Part shown: positions 9,049 to 18,132 of the stretch, piece by piece
Layout: every line of letters begins with the position of its first letter
Numbering within the stretch: the stretch's first letter is position 1
NCBI GenBank assembly: GCA_024103355.1
Contig: JAGFIU010000024.1
Coordinates: 124,001 to 188,000 of the forward strand
Length of the DNA stretch: 64,000 nucleotides
Direction of reading: 5' to 3'
DNA from: Bacteroidota bacterium
Lineage (GTDB): Bacteria > Bacteroidota > Bacteroidia > NS11-12g > UBA955
Position numbers and translations under genes: made by a program
Notes under the pieces: generated by a model
Told to the model about the DNA's origin: nothing
What the model saw: the letters and a program-made list of their open reading frames with translations, nothing else
The model's database searches: none

Positions 9049-10197
9049 TTATTCTTTTAGATAGCTAGCACAAAACATAATATCACCGCCTTCATTCTGA
9101 AAATTATAATATCGGTGCTGAAGCAATTTAAAACCTCTTTTCTCAAAAAAATCTATATGCCCTTCATTTTCTCTTTCAAATACAGAACAAGTGATATAAT
9201 GAAGTTTCCCTCCTTTTTTGAGAAAGGGCAAAGCGTTTTGAACAATCGTTTGTTGTTGCTTACTGTATTTTTCGATCATTGAACAATCAAATCCAAGCAG
9301 ATTTTCAGGATTTCTACCCCAAACACCGCTTCCGGTACATGGGACATCTGATATTATCGTATCAAAATATTGTTCCCCTATTTGAATTTCTGAATTGTTC
9401 TTAGAAAAATTGATTGATTGTTGACGCTCTTCAAGATTTATCACTGCATAGGGAAATTCTTGAAGAGCATAGGATTTTGCTCTTAATTGCAGGTTTTGGA
9501 TAATAGATTCCCTGATATCTGACACAAAAAATGAAGTATTCGGATGAATGTCATGCAGATGGAGAGTTTTCCCTCCCGAACCGGCACAAATATCCCAGCA
9601 TTTCTTCCCTATTTCGATAGCAGTACAGATTTTTTGTGATGCTATATCCTGAATCTGTATTAAACCATTATTCACAAAAGAATTGAGTGAGGTTGCGGAA
9701 TCAATGGAGAATAAATTATCCGCTATCTTAACCGCTCCTGATTCCGAAATAAAATCCTGATGTATCATCTTTCCTTTTGCTGTCTTCCTGAAAAAAACTT
9801 TTCCATGTTTTAGGTGATTCTTACACAACTCTTCTAACCCTACTTTCTTACTAATATTGGTAGAACAAGGAAAATATTCATCAAATCCTTTTTCGGAGTT
9901 TTGAATAAAAGTTTCTAAATCTTTTTCAGGTAAATATTTTGCGGATAAAGGAAAATCATTCAGAACACCTTGTGACCAAAATAACAATCTGATTTTTTCT
10001 TCCACACTGAGTTCTTTCAAAGCATTTCCAAACCTAAAATAGCCATAGCATGCATTTCTAACCGTTTTACGGTCTTGGCTGCCCATTTGTCTATTTTGCT
10101 TAAAAAAGCGGTTCAGATAATGATGAAATGGTTCATTAAAATCATAGTCTGTAATGAGTTCGACAGCAACTCTGATGTGCTTATCAATAATTGCCAC
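9049..10197 (-). CDS. RsmB/NOP2-family RNA cytosine-C5 methyltransferase
   Basis: The C-terminal two thirds is a SAM-dependent RNA m5C methyltransferase: QDIASQ, the SAM-binding loop WDICAGSGGKTLHLHD, the motif IV cysteine in SDVPCTGSGVWGRNPE, and the motif VI catalytic cysteine in YITCSVFERENE. Both cysteines of the RsmB/NOP2 mechanism are present. The N-terminal third is divergent, like the NusB-like region of RsmB. It probably modifies 16S rRNA, but the precise position is unknown, so no symbol is given. The gene lies 3 bp behind the lipoprotein gene and would be the last gene of the guaA operon. Confidence 0.87.
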   Translation of the reverse strand: MAIIDKHIRVAVELITDYDFNEPFHHYLNRFFKQNRQMGSQDRKTVRNACYGYFRFGNALKELSVEEKIRLLFWSQGVLNDFPLSAKYLPEKDLETFIQNSEKGFDEYFPCSTNISKKVGLEELCKNHLKHGKVFFRKTAKGKMIHQDFISESGAVKIADNLFSIDSATSLNSFVNNGLIQIQDIASQKICTAIEIGKKCWDICAGSGGKTLHLHDIHPNTSFFVSDIRESIIQNLQLRAKSYALQEFPYAVINLEERQQSINFSKNNSEIQIGEQYFDTIISDVPCTGSGVWGRNPENLLGFDCSMIEKYSKQQQTIVQNALPFLKKGGKLHYITCSVFERENEGHIDFFEKRGFKLLQHRYYNFQNEGGDIMFCASYLKE

Positions 10198-10200
10198 GCA

Positions 10201-11496
10201 CTAATTTATTTTTTCTAAATCAAATCCTTCATTCAGTTTGAGAATATTGATAAACCTATTATCATAGGTATCGTTATCCATACGCACAAACCTAAAAGAA
10301 GTATGCACCAAAGGAAATGTATGTTCATTCAAATAATTGCCAAAATCAGTTCCAAATACTGCGAGAGCTTGAACAAAAAACATGGCTTGGTCGTAGCCAA
10401 TGTAAGAAAACTTACCGGGTATTCCTCCATATTCAAATCTATATTTTTCGTTAAATTGAATAATGGATGAATCTAATTGATCGACATGATAATTACTATA
10501 AAACAAGAGATTACATTTTTCCCAAGTAGCAAAGGGGATTATAGGAAAATCAAACCAATCTTCCAGCCCAACAACTTTGACATTACTCTTACCTGTGGTT
10601 GAATTAAGTAGGTGATGAACAGTTACATCAGATTTAATTGGAGCAAGTATTACCATATCTACCCCACTTTCAATTTGTACCTTAATCTCACCGAGAGTAA
10701 TAGTATGGATATTCTTCTTAGCTTCACTAAATGCACGAACAATAGCACGTCTTGCGGGGAAAGCTTCAGGCTTATTATCATTCAATAAATAAAACTTACT
10801 TGTCCCATACAATTTAATCAACTCCAATGCTGCCAGATAATGACGAGTACTATCTTCTGATACGGGATTATAGATTGGAGATGAAGTTCTGCTGTGTTTC
10901 TTATAGAATCTAAGAGGGCTAACGAATGGGATTTGATATATACCACAATGTGTCTCAACTAATTTAATCTCGTGGTCATAGATTGGGCCAATAACCAAAT
11001 GTACGTTTTTAAGATAATCTTGCTTAAGGAGTCTAGAAATAGCAAGGGTATCATTTTGAGAATCAAACACCTCAGCATGAATTTTATATCCACTCTTATC
11101 CAACTCTTTAAGTGCTAATTCAATCCCCTCAAAATATTCCATTGAGACACTCCTGAGTTGCTCACTAATTCTACCATCCTTGTTAAAACAAAACGGCAAA
11201 ATGATAGCTATCCGATACTCATCAACATCTGACAAAACAGACTTGAACTGCTGCCCCATAAAGGTAACAGTAGTAGTTTTTTTCTTTTTAAGATATTTAT
11301 TATTATCAGTTGTGATAACAACACCACCATTCTTGGGAGACTCCTCAACATGAGTTTGCTCAACAGGATTCAAAACGGTTCCACTTCTTTTGGTTACATT
11401 GAGTGAACCACAAGAAATAATCAGCAAGAAGAACGAGAATAGAAAAACGGGGCTATTCCCATTCAATAGTCGCAGGCGGTTTAGAACTGATATCAT
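10201..11496 (-). CDS. Lipoprotein with periplasmic-binding (type 1 PBP) fold
   Basis: The signal sequence has a lipobox at LIISCGSL, so the protein is probably a lipoprotein. After a low-complexity linker with a lysine run ([13 protein letters not shown]) comes a domain resembling the Leu/Ile/Val-binding fold: [15 protein letters not shown], then [30 protein letters not shown] and [12 protein letters not shown]. Related Bacteroidota proteins behind guaA often carry LysM domains before this fold (recalled, not searched); I see no LysM motif here. The start overlaps the 3' end of guaA by 44 bp, suggesting translational coupling. A role in sensing or binding cell-wall or amino-acid ligands is only inference. 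Confidence 0.72.
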   Translation of the reverse strand: MISVLNRLRLLNGNSPVFLFSFFLLIISCGSLNVTKRSGTVLNPVEQTHVEESPKNGGVVITTDNNKYLKKKKTTTVTFMGQQFKSVLSDVDEYRIAIILPFCFNKDGRISEQLRSVSMEYFEGIELALKELDKSGYKIHAEVFDSQNDTLAISRLLKQDYLKNVHLVIGPIYDHEIKLVETHCGIYQIPFVSPLRFYKKHSRTSSPIYNPVSEDSTRHYLAALELIKLYGTSKFYLLNDNKPEAFPARRAIVRAFSEAKKNIHTITLGEIKVQIESGVDMVILAPIKSDVTVHHLLNSTTGKSNVKVVGLEDWFDFPIIPFATWEKCNLLFYSNYHVDQLDSSIIQFNEKYRFEYGGIPGKFSYIGYDQAMFFVQALAVFGTDFGNYLNEHTFPLVHTSFRFVRMDNDTYDNRFINILKLNEGFDLEKIN

Positions 11497-12979
11497 ATAC
11501 TACTCTGTTTATACCTTTAACATTATTTATAATCTTATTTGAAATCACTGCCAACAATTCATAGGGAATATGAACCCAATCGGCAGTCATTCCATCCCTT
11601 GACATTACAGCACGCAAACATACGGCATTTTCATAAGTTCTTTCGTCACCCATCACCCCAACACTTTGAACCGGGAGGAAAATAGCTCCTGCTTGCCATA
11701 TTTTATCATACCAACCTGCAGCTTTAAGCTCATTGATATAAATACTGTCTGCTTCTTGCAAGGTTTTAATTTTTTCTCTTGTAATCTCTCCCAATATTCT
11801 GATTGCCAATCCGGGTCCGGGAAAAGGATGTCGGCCGATAATTTCGTTTGGCAAACCTATTTCTGCTCCCACATTGCGAACCTCATCTTTGAATAAACTT
11901 CTAAGAGGTTCAAGGATTTTAAGATTCATTTTTTCGGGCAATCCACCCACATTGTGATGAGATTTAATGGTTGCTGAAGGTCCGTTTACTGAAACAGATT
12001 CAATCACATCGGGATAAATAGTTCCCTGTGCCAACCAACGCGCTCCTTCCACTTGTGCAGCTTCTTTGTCAAACATTTCAACAAACACCCTGCCAATAAT
12101 TTTTCGTTTCTGTTCAGGGTCGCTTATCCCGTTGAGTTGTTCATAGAATATCTCTGATGCATCAACTCCTTTTACATTCAAATCAAGACTTTGGTAAGCC
12201 TGCAACACCTCTTGAAATTCATTTTTGCGCAGCAATCCATGATTAATAAAAATACAATATAAGTTTTTGCCAATAGCTTTTGAAATCAATGCTGCTGCCA
12301 CACTTGAATCAACTCCTCCGGACAGACCTAATATAACCTTGTCATTACCTACAGTTTGTTTGATTTGTTCAATGGTTTCTTCTACAAAATTGGCAGGAGT
12401 CCAATCACCATTACAGCCACAGATATTATAAACAAAGTTTTTAAGAATCTTTTTGCCTTCAATACTATGCGTTACCTCAGGATGAAACTGAATTCCAAAG
12501 ATATTTTTCCCTCTGATTCTAAATCCTGCAATAGGGATTGAATCAGTATTTGCAACTGTTTCAAAGGTCTCAGGCAAACTCGTAATTGTATCTCCATGAG
12601 ACATCCACACTTGAGAAGTTTGAGAGATTCCGGCAAAGAGTTCACAACCGGTATTGGCTTCTAGTATGGCTCTGCCGTATTCTTTATTGGATGTCTTGCT
12701 AACAACACCACCATTGTTATTTGCAATAAGTTGTGCACCATAACAAATCCCAAGAATTGGATACTTAGAACTCAAATTATTTATATCAATCTGAGGTGCT
12801 GCATTATCATGCACTGAAGCCGGACTTCCAGAAAGAATAATCCCTCTGATAGTTTCATCTAATTGAGGAATTTTATTGTATGGATGTATTTCGCAATACA
12901 CTCTAAGTTCACGTAATCTCCTCGCGATAAGTTGGGTTAATTGAGAACCAAAGTCAAGAACTAATATTTTCTGATGCAT
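11453..12979 (-). CDS. guaA: GMP synthase (glutamine-hydrolysing)
   Basis: GuaA converts XMP to GMP with glutamine and ATP. The 508-residue protein has the N-terminal class I glutamine amidotransferase domain with catalytic Cys in [16 protein letters not shown] and the His/Glu pair in [12 protein letters not shown]. The ATP-pyrophosphatase P-loop [13 protein letters not shown] follows at about residue 220. The C-terminal dimerisation domain ends with the conserved KPPATIEWE. The length is normal. It heads a minus-strand operon with the overlapping lipoprotein gene and the RsmB-like gene. Upstream on the minus strand is TTAATTTCGCACCC, a near-consensus -7 box like that of other genes in this window. 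Confidence 0.98.
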   Translation of the reverse strand: MHQKILVLDFGSQLTQLIARRLRELRVYCEIHPYNKIPQLDETIRGIILSGSPASVHDNAAPQIDINNLSSKYPILGICYGAQLIANNNGGVVSKTSNKEYGRAILEANTGCELFAGISQTSQVWMSHGDTITSLPETFETVANTDSIPIAGFRIRGKNIFGIQFHPEVTHSIEGKKILKNFVYNICGCNGDWTPANFVEETIEQIKQTVGNDKVILGLSGGVDSSVAAALISKAIGKNLYCIFINHGLLRKNEFQEVLQAYQSLDLNVKGVDASEIFYEQLNGISDPEQKRKIIGRVFVEMFDKEAAQVEGARWLAQGTIYPDVIESVSVNGPSATIKSHHNVGGLPEKMNLKILEPLRSLFKDEVRNVGAEIGLPNEIIGRHPFPGPGLAIRILGEITREKIKTLQEADSIYINELKAAGWYDKIWQAGAIFLPVQSVGVMGDERTYENAVCLRAVMSRDGMTADWVHIPYELLAVISNKIINNVKGINRVVYDISSKPPATIEWE

Positions 12980-13051
12980 ATAAGGCTTTTGATAAGGGTG
13001 CGAAATTAAGTAGTTAAAGCTAATTACAGATATTTTTCATATAAAATAGAA

Positions 13052-13082
13052 TTTGAAAGCAGGAACATACATCTTACTTTTG
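13052..13082 (+). promoter_or_regulatory. Bacteroidota sigma promoter TTTG-N19-TACTTTTG
   Basis: A complete match to the lineage consensus: TTTG at 13052-13055, a 19-bp spacer and TACTTTTG at 13075-13082. The downstream ATG (13087) begins only 4 bases later, so the transcript is probably leaderless. Confidence 0.72.
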
Positions 13083-13086
13083 CGGC

Positions 13087-13452
13087 ATGAAAAAAGGCTT
13101 GAGGATTTTTTCTGCTATGCTTGTTCTTTTTGCCTACATATTGGCAATCGGACAAAGCAATCTTCATTGCACTGCCTTTTCTAACAAAAACAATACTGAA
13201 CAATCAAAGAGCTTTTCAAATTTTTCACAAGATTGGTTGAGTCCCGCGAATGGTAACGAGAACATAATCAGTAATAGCCTAAGATTGTTCTATTCCGGTG
13301 AAAACAGTTCTGTTCAACCTTTTGTTTCAATCTTAAAAACCATTGAGTACCATTATCAAACATTTATATTTCACTACTTCTCGAATTCAAAAGGTATTTT
13401 GGTACGACTTCGTCCACCGGATATTGTTTTTCCTTTTCACTCTTTTTGGTAA
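13087..13452 (+). CDS. Small secreted protein, unknown function
   Basis: A 121-residue product with a signal peptide (KKGLRIFSAMLVLFAYILAIG) and a polar Asn/Ser-rich middle. The C-terminal tail RLRPPDIVFPFHSFW looks constrained: prolines and aromatic residues right at the end. It has one of the clearest promoters of the window directly in front. The next gene (13554) encodes a membrane-anchored protein in the same direction, 101 bp downstream, and a good terminator follows that gene, so the two may form a unit. I do not recognise the family. Confidence 0.6.
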   Translation: MKKGLRIFSAMLVLFAYILAIGQSNLHCTAFSNKNNTEQSKSFSNFSQDWLSPANGNENIISNSLRLFYSGENSSVQPFVSILKTIEYHYQTFIFHYFSNSKGILVRLRPPDIVFPFHSFW

Positions 13453-13553
13453 TTTCTTGGCCATATTGTCTGTCCATTAACAGAAAAACTGAGAAACCAG
13501 CACATTGCGTGCGCCAAAAAAAAGAAATAAACAACCAAAATAAAACTTAAAAA

Positions 13554-14039
13554 ATGTTTTCAGGAACAATCATCACGGGATTGATAATAGTATTAGTATG
13601 TATCATCCCAATCATTCTTATGTTTTTAAACAGCAGAATAAAAAAGCGGAAGATAATTACCCTTCTAAATTCACTTGCAAAGCAAGAGAACAAAGAAATT
13701 TCACAATTTGATGTGTGGAAATCAAATGCAATTGGAATTGACCAAAACCATTCTCATATTTTTGCTATTAGAAAAATGAGTGATGGACTTCTTCAATATT
13801 CAATCAATCTGAATGAGGTTAAATCTTGTAAATTAATTAACCGGAACAAGACTACGTCTTTTGAGGGAGGAAGTACAACAATGATTGAGCAATTATCTCT
13901 TCAGTTTTTCTTCAAGGAGGGTATCAAACCGGAGCAAGTTATTGATTTTTACCATATCGGTTTCGACACCTATGCTCTAGCAGATGAATTGCAACTTACT
14001 CAAAAATGGGAAAAATTGATAGTTGGAAAACTCAATTAA
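13554..14039 (+). CDS. Single-pass membrane protein, unknown function
   Basis: A 161-residue product with an N-terminal membrane anchor (IITGLIIVLVCIIPIILMFL, about residues 5-24), a basic stop-transfer sequence (NSRIKKRKK-like) and a soluble domain. The soluble part contains hydrophobic strands (HIFAIRKMSDGLLQYSINL, LSLQFFFKEG) that suggest a small mixed fold facing the cytoplasm. No known domain is recognised. A strong rho-independent terminator lies 25 bp behind its stop. Confidence 0.62.
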   Translation: MFSGTIITGLIIVLVCIIPIILMFLNSRIKKRKIITLLNSLAKQENKEISQFDVWKSNAIGIDQNHSHIFAIRKMSDGLLQYSINLNEVKSCKLINRNKTTSFEGGSTTMIEQLSLQFFFKEGIKPEQVIDFYHIGFDTYALADELQLTQKWEKLIVGKLN

Positions 14040-14063
14040 TCCATTGCTTCATTACTAAATCTC

Positions 14064-14094
14064 AATGCCTCGCTTTAACAGCGAGGCATTTTTA
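14064..14094 (+). terminator. Rho-independent terminator
   Basis: A perfect 11-bp stem (AATGCCTCGCT with AGCGAGGCATT) closes a 5-base loop and is followed by TTTTATT. It ends the transcription unit of the two small envelope genes before the kinase gene. Confidence 0.85.
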
Positions 14095-14204
14095 TTATAA
14101 TCTTATTTTGGAAGAACCCGAAACATGTTACATCATTCCTAAACAATACAAAAACACATATTTTAGAAAAACCAGAAGCCGAAATATTCTTAAAAATATT
14201 AGTT

Positions 14205-16220
14205 TTGAAGCATTATTTGCAACACTCCTTGACCCGTTTTAATTCTATACAGTTCATTTCACTTTGTTTATTACTGCTTTTGTGTTCTTTGGCTCAACAA
14301 ACACAGGCACAAGAGCCTGCACATAAAAGAGCTTTGGTAAATCGTCTAATTGATGAAAATAAAGACGATTCGGCCATTATTATTCTCGAACAAATGCTGT
14401 CTGATTCTCCAAAGGACAGTATAGAACATCAAGGAAGGATACTTCATCAAATTGGCAAGTTGTTGGCATACAAAGGGAGTACTAATGATGCGATAAAATA
14501 TTATAAATTAGCCATAGAAAAGTACAATAAAGTTCAAAACAGATACCTTGAAAATCGTGTCTACCAGAATATGGCAGGAGCTTATGCAGATTCCGGAGAA
14601 TTAAATACCGCTATTACTCTCATTCAGAAAGCACTTCGTTATATGGAGGAGATAAAAGATACTGCTAAGATCTTAGGTTGTCTTCTTGACATGGGTCTCT
14701 ATTATTATGAGAATAACCAAACAAACAAAGCATTAGAAAGTTATGTTAGATTAGTTAACTTACCAAATGAGAAGGAACTTATCCAAAAAGCCAAAGCATA
14801 CAATCAGATGGGAAATATCTGGTCAACCGATTTGAATAACGAGAAGAAAGCATTGGAATATTATCTAAAGAGTCTGGAAATAAAACTCCAACTTGATGGC
14901 AATCATCTAAAATCAATTACTGCATCCTATAATAATATTGGGTTATCATACAAGATTTTAGGACAACTAGATTCTGCAACATACTATTATAAAAAAGCAT
15001 TAGAGACAGGGAAACAATCAGGTGCTTTCGAATCAATGGTTGAACCTCTTAATAATCTTGCTAACATTTATAAGCGTAAGAAAGATTTTGCAACCGCTGA
15101 AGAATACCTAAGAGAAGCACTCCAATATATAAAATACAGTACGCTCAATAACCAAATTCTAATTTATACAAGCCTTGGTATTTTATTAAACGATAAAAGC
15201 GAATACAAAGAAGCCTTAGAATACTTCAAAATTGCTGAGAAACTTGCGAATAAAGGCAACAATTTACAGGACATTGCAGAGGTATATGAGTTTCTCATAC
15301 AGACATACCTTGGCTTGGGACAATCTGAAAATGTATTACTTAGTTTGAATCATTTGCTTAACCTGAAAGACAGCATAACGAATCTCAAACTTAATAATAC
15401 GGTTGCAGAAATGATGATAAAATATGAAACCCATGAAAAAGAACGTAATTTACTGCTAACACAGCAAAGACTTTTGGAACAGCAACTGAAGTCAAAGCAA
15501 ATGTTGCTTCTCTTTTTGACAATATTGCTAACCCTTTTGGCAATAACATCATACATTTATATCAAATTTCGCAGAAAGCAAGCCTTGGCAAAACAGGCTG
15601 CATTGGAACTATCTCTACATGAACAAAAAGTAAAAAATAAAATCCAAGAAGAGCGCCTTCGCATATCACGTGAACTTCACGACAACATTGGTTCTCACCT
15701 AACCCTTATCAACGCTCTCACAGAAGAGTTTGATGATAATGACAACAAAGCAAAAAAGGTACGAAAAAGCATTTTATTGAGTATGAAGGAACTCCGAAAA
15801 ACAGTTTGGTTATTAAATAAAGAATCTAACAGTATTGATGAAATTGTAATTAGATTAAGAGATTTCCTTAGCAGTACTCGCGACAATGGTATCAATATAC
15901 AAATTCAAGCGACAGGCAATACAAATACGATGTTGGATGATATCCAAACTACTCATCTTTTTAGGACAATTCAAGAAGCGGTAAATAATGCCATCAAATA
16001 TGCTCAATGCAATGAAATTAAAATCTCTCTGAACATTGATGAAAATAACATGGTAAATTTTGAGATTATTGACAATGGAAAAGGTTTTGACAAAGAGAAC
16101 ACCAATAGCAACAATGGTTTGACCAATATGAAATTCCGAATGGAGCAACTGAAGGGGGAATTATTCATTGAAAGTCAACCGGGTATGGGAACAACGATCA
16201 AAGGAGTGTTTAAGATTTAA
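14205..16220 (+). CDS. TPR-containing sensor histidine kinase (NarX/DesK type)
   Basis: Domain order: signal peptide ending near AQQTQAQ; about six to eight tetratricopeptide repeats (residues about 40-390) predicted to lie in the periplasm; a membrane helix (MLLLFLTILLTLLAITSYIY); a coiled coil; a HisKA_3 dimerisation domain with phospho-acceptor His492 in SRELHDNIGSHL; and an HATPase_c domain with N box EAVNNAIKYA, G1 DNGKGF and G2 GLTNMKFRM. It should phosphorylate the NarL-type regulator encoded next. The start is doubtful: TTG 14205 overlaps a TAGTTTTG promoter-like box at 14200-14207, and TTG 14217 or 14229 would still give a signal peptide. No ATG is available before residue 63. Confidence 0.9.
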   Translation: MKHYLQHSLTRFNSIQFISLCLLLLLCSLAQQTQAQEPAHKRALVNRLIDENKDDSAIIILEQMLSDSPKDSIEHQGRILHQIGKLLAYKGSTNDAIKYYKLAIEKYNKVQNRYLENRVYQNMAGAYADSGELNTAITLIQKALRYMEEIKDTAKILGCLLDMGLYYYENNQTNKALESYVRLVNLPNEKELIQKAKAYNQMGNIWSTDLNNEKKALEYYLKSLEIKLQLDGNHLKSITASYNNIGLSYKILGQLDSATYYYKKALETGKQSGAFESMVEPLNNLANIYKRKKDFATAEEYLREALQYIKYSTLNNQILIYTSLGILLNDKSEYKEALEYFKIAEKLANKGNNLQDIAEVYEFLIQTYLGLGQSENVLLSLNHLLNLKDSITNLKLNNTVAEMMIKYETHEKERNLLLTQQRLLEQQLKSKQMLLLFLTILLTLLAITSYIYIKFRRKQALAKQAALELSLHEQKVKNKIQEERLRISRELHDNIGSHLTLINALTEEFDDNDNKAKKVRKSILLSMKELRKTVWLLNKESNSIDEIVIRLRDFLSSTRDNGINIQIQATGNTNTMLDDIQTTHLFRTIQEAVNNAIKYAQCNEIKISLNIDENNMVNFEIIDNGKGFDKENTNSNNGLTNMKFRMEQLKGELFIESQPGMGTTIKGVFKI

Positions 16221-16227
16221 AAAGAAT

Positions 16228-16245
16228 ATACGAAAAACTGCGTAT
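16228..16245 (+). promoter_or_regulatory. Candidate NarL-type operator A (ATACG-N8-CGTAT)
   Basis: The dyad ATACGAAAAACTGCGTAT fits TAC-N10-GTA, the 7-2-7 geometry known for NarL-family sites. It matches the site at 16935-16952 at 14 of 16 positions of the TAC-N10-GTA core. Its centre is 31.5 nt upstream of a -7-like box (GAATTTTG, 16268-16275), which would serve the response regulator gene starting at 16284. Autoregulation by that regulator is the simplest reading. Confidence 0.65.
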
Positions 16246-16283
16246 TGATATAAAAAATGAAAAAGAAGAATTTTGCTCCTGAT

Positions 16284-16931
16284 ATGCCAATCAATCTTGC
16301 TATAGCAGAAGACAACTGTTTTTCAAGGCAAGCTGCCATTGAGAGAATGTCAAAATTTTCTCAAATAAAGATAAAACATATTGCAGCCAATGGACAAGAA
16401 TTGGTTTCGATGTTGCAAAAAGATAGCAATATAGATTTAGTGTTGATGGACATTGAAATGCCGGTGATGAACGGAATTGAAGCGACTATCGAAGTAAAGA
16501 AACACTGGAATCATATCAAAATATTGATGCTTACCATGTTTGACGATGAAAAGAATCTTTTTGATGCCATTTTAGCAGGAGCATCGGGCTATCTGTTGAA
16601 AGAGAGCAATGCTGAACAAATCTTCAGGGCAATTATGGATGCAATGACAGGCGGAGCAGCCATGAGTCCGGCCATAGCACTCAAAGCATTAAACCTCATA
16701 AAAAATCCTCAATCAGAATCAAAAGAATCTCAAGATTTCGGTCTCTCAGAACGAGAAATAGAATTATTAAATCAACTTAAAAACGGATTAACCTATGAAC
16801 AAATTGCCTCTAATCTATTCATCAGCTACCATACAGTTCGCAAACATATTGAAAATATTTATAGAAAACTTCAAGTCAACAATAAGGTTGAGGCAATTCA
16901 GAAAGCATCAAGTAACAAACTGATTGATTGA
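16284..16931 (+). CDS. NarL/FixJ-family response regulator
   Basis: The receiver domain has the acidic pair ED in LAIAEDN, phospho-acceptor Asp56 in LMDIEMPVMNG (counted from this start), Thr in MLTMFDD and Lys in GYLLKES. The C-terminal LuxR-type HTH reads LSEREIELLNQLKNGLTYEQI, with recognition helix YHTVRKHIENIYRKL. The partner kinase is encoded just upstream. The frame begins at ATG 16257, but the nine extra residues overlap a likely -7 box and are untypical, while MPINLAIAEDN is a normal receiver start, so 16284 is chosen; 16257 remains possible. The flanking repeat dyads are the likely binding sites. Confidence 0.93.
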   Translation: MPINLAIAEDNCFSRQAAIERMSKFSQIKIKHIAANGQELVSMLQKDSNIDLVLMDIEMPVMNGIEATIEVKKHWNHIKILMLTMFDDEKNLFDAILAGASGYLLKESNAEQIFRAIMDAMTGGAAMSPAIALKALNLIKNPQSESKESQDFGLSEREIELLNQLKNGLTYEQIASNLFISYHTVRKHIENIYRKLQVNNKVEAIQKASSNKLID

Positions 16932-16934
16932 AAA

Positions 16935-16952
16935 ATACGAAGAAATGCGTAT
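16935..16952 (+). promoter_or_regulatory. Candidate NarL-type operator B (ATACG-N8-CGTAT)
   Basis: The dyad ATACGAAGAAATGCGTAT is nearly the same as operator A (14 of 16 core positions), and both are followed by TG. Its centre lies 32.5 nt upstream of the -7 box TATATTTG (16976-16983) of the outer-membrane gene at 17013, so the regulator would sit near -43 and activate that gene. Confidence 0.68.
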
Positions 16953-16975
16953 TGCAATATATAGGAGCGGACTCA

Positions 16976-16983
16976 TATATTTG
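16976..16983 (+). promoter_or_regulatory. -7 promoter box (TATATTTG) of the 17013 gene
   Basis: An exact TAnnTTTG match followed by CGCC, 29 bases before ATG 17013. There is no proper TTTG at the -33 position; operator B takes that place, which fits an activator-dependent promoter. Confidence 0.6.
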
Positions 16984-17012
16984 CGCCATCAAATTTTATA
17001 AAAAATAAGCTT

Positions 17013-18017
17013 ATGAAAAAATTTCTTTTGATTTTTTCGATTTTATTAATCGGCATAAATGTATATAGCCAAAACATTAATTATAGCATAAGAAGTGATG
17101 ACCCCTATGATTTAAAGAGAGCTGTTATTCACCTCGATCCATTCTATGTAGATGCTTGGGGTACAAATATGAATATTGGGTGGGGTATAAGGGCAGATTA
17201 TATTTTTAATAAACAACTCAACTTTGCACTGACATTCAGACGTGCTTATTTAGACAAGAATGCGGGAGAGCATATGGATGGAAATTTAATGTATGCTACC
17301 AGCGGTCTCTCAAAATACATTTTCGTTGAACCAGTAGTAAATTACACACTTGCAGATTATACAAAACGAGCTTACTTGAGAATTGTTCTTAGTTCGTCTT
17401 CATATACAGTTGGAAATTACAGGTATACAAACACAAAATTTATAAATGTGCCGGGTACCGCTCGACATGTTTTCAGCGCACGCGGAGGAATAATGTTCAT
17501 CAATGCAGCTATTGACTTTAGCGAAGGCGATGCTGAGCCTGATTTTGAAGCAGTCAACACACAAGACAAGAGCGATAAATTCACCTTTGGTTCATATAGT
17601 AATAACAAAGGGGGTAGTGGGACATACAACGGTTATACTATGATGAAACTGACGAGTCTCTTTGCTGGCATTTCATACAAATATATTACGAACTTGGTTG
17701 TTGATGTTGATGGCTGGGGAGGGAGAAGAAATGCAGGATTGAATGATATTTATTTTGATTTAATGTTTGCCCCGGTTATCTCCTATAAAAATGTTGCAGC
17801 TTCTGACAAGTCTGTATGGGAAATAAGTAACAAAAATCAAAACAGGATAGGGTGGAGAATAGGCTGGCAGTACCGACATCCGGCAAAAACATGGATGTCG
17901 TTTGAAGCAGCATTCGGTGCCCGCTCCGGTTATAAGGGTAGAACTAAAGGCATACTTAATCCTCGCGCTTTTTTAGATATTACAATGGGAATTTCAATTC
18001 CAACAAATAAGTTATAA
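17013..18017 (+). CDS. Outer-membrane beta-barrel-like protein, likely target of the adjacent two-component system
   Basis: A 334-residue product with a clear signal peptide (KKFLLIFSILLIGINVYSQ). It continues with alternating aromatic/polar strands typical of an outer-membrane barrel: MNIGWGIRADYIF, FVEPVVNYTL, AYLRIVLSSSSYTVG, LFAGISYKYITNLVVDVDGW and IGWRIGWQYRHPAK. No known porin family is recognised. It lies 81 bp behind the NarL-type regulator, with operator B and a promoter box in the gap, so it is the best candidate for that regulator's direct target. A nested stem-loop follows the stop. Confidence 0.68.
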   Translation: MKKFLLIFSILLIGINVYSQNINYSIRSDDPYDLKRAVIHLDPFYVDAWGTNMNIGWGIRADYIFNKQLNFALTFRRAYLDKNAGEHMDGNLMYATSGLSKYIFVEPVVNYTLADYTKRAYLRIVLSSSSYTVGNYRYTNTKFINVPGTARHVFSARGGIMFINAAIDFSEGDAEPDFEAVNTQDKSDKFTFGSYSNNKGGSGTYNGYTMMKLTSLFAGISYKYITNLVVDVDGWGGRRNAGLNDIYFDLMFAPVISYKNVAASDKSVWEISNKNQNRIGWRIGWQYRHPAKTWMSFEAAFGARSGYKGRTKGILNPRAFLDITMGISIPTNKL

Positions 18018-18065
18018 TGTGGCGAAAGCCAATCCACAAATTCATTCAGTTGTCAACTTGATATG

Positions 18066-18100
18066 AGTCCCTAAACCTGCCAAATGGCGGGTTTTGGACT
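18066..18100. terminator. Nested stem-loop between convergent genes
   Basis: Inner stem AAACCTGCC / GGCGGGTTT (one G-U type pair, loop AAAT) nested inside outer arms AGTCC (18066-18070) and GGACT (18096-18100). Its place between convergent stops (18017 and 18133) suggests a bidirectional terminator, although the T-tract is poor. Confidence 0.5.
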
Positions 18101-18132
18101 TTATAGAGAACACTGATTTAGATTACAAGGCT

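Noticed and set aside
14006-14242. A 78-codon plus-strand frame between the small membrane gene and the kinase
   Set aside because: It runs through the terminator hairpin at 14064-14094, overlaps both neighbours and has no signal, domain or promoter.
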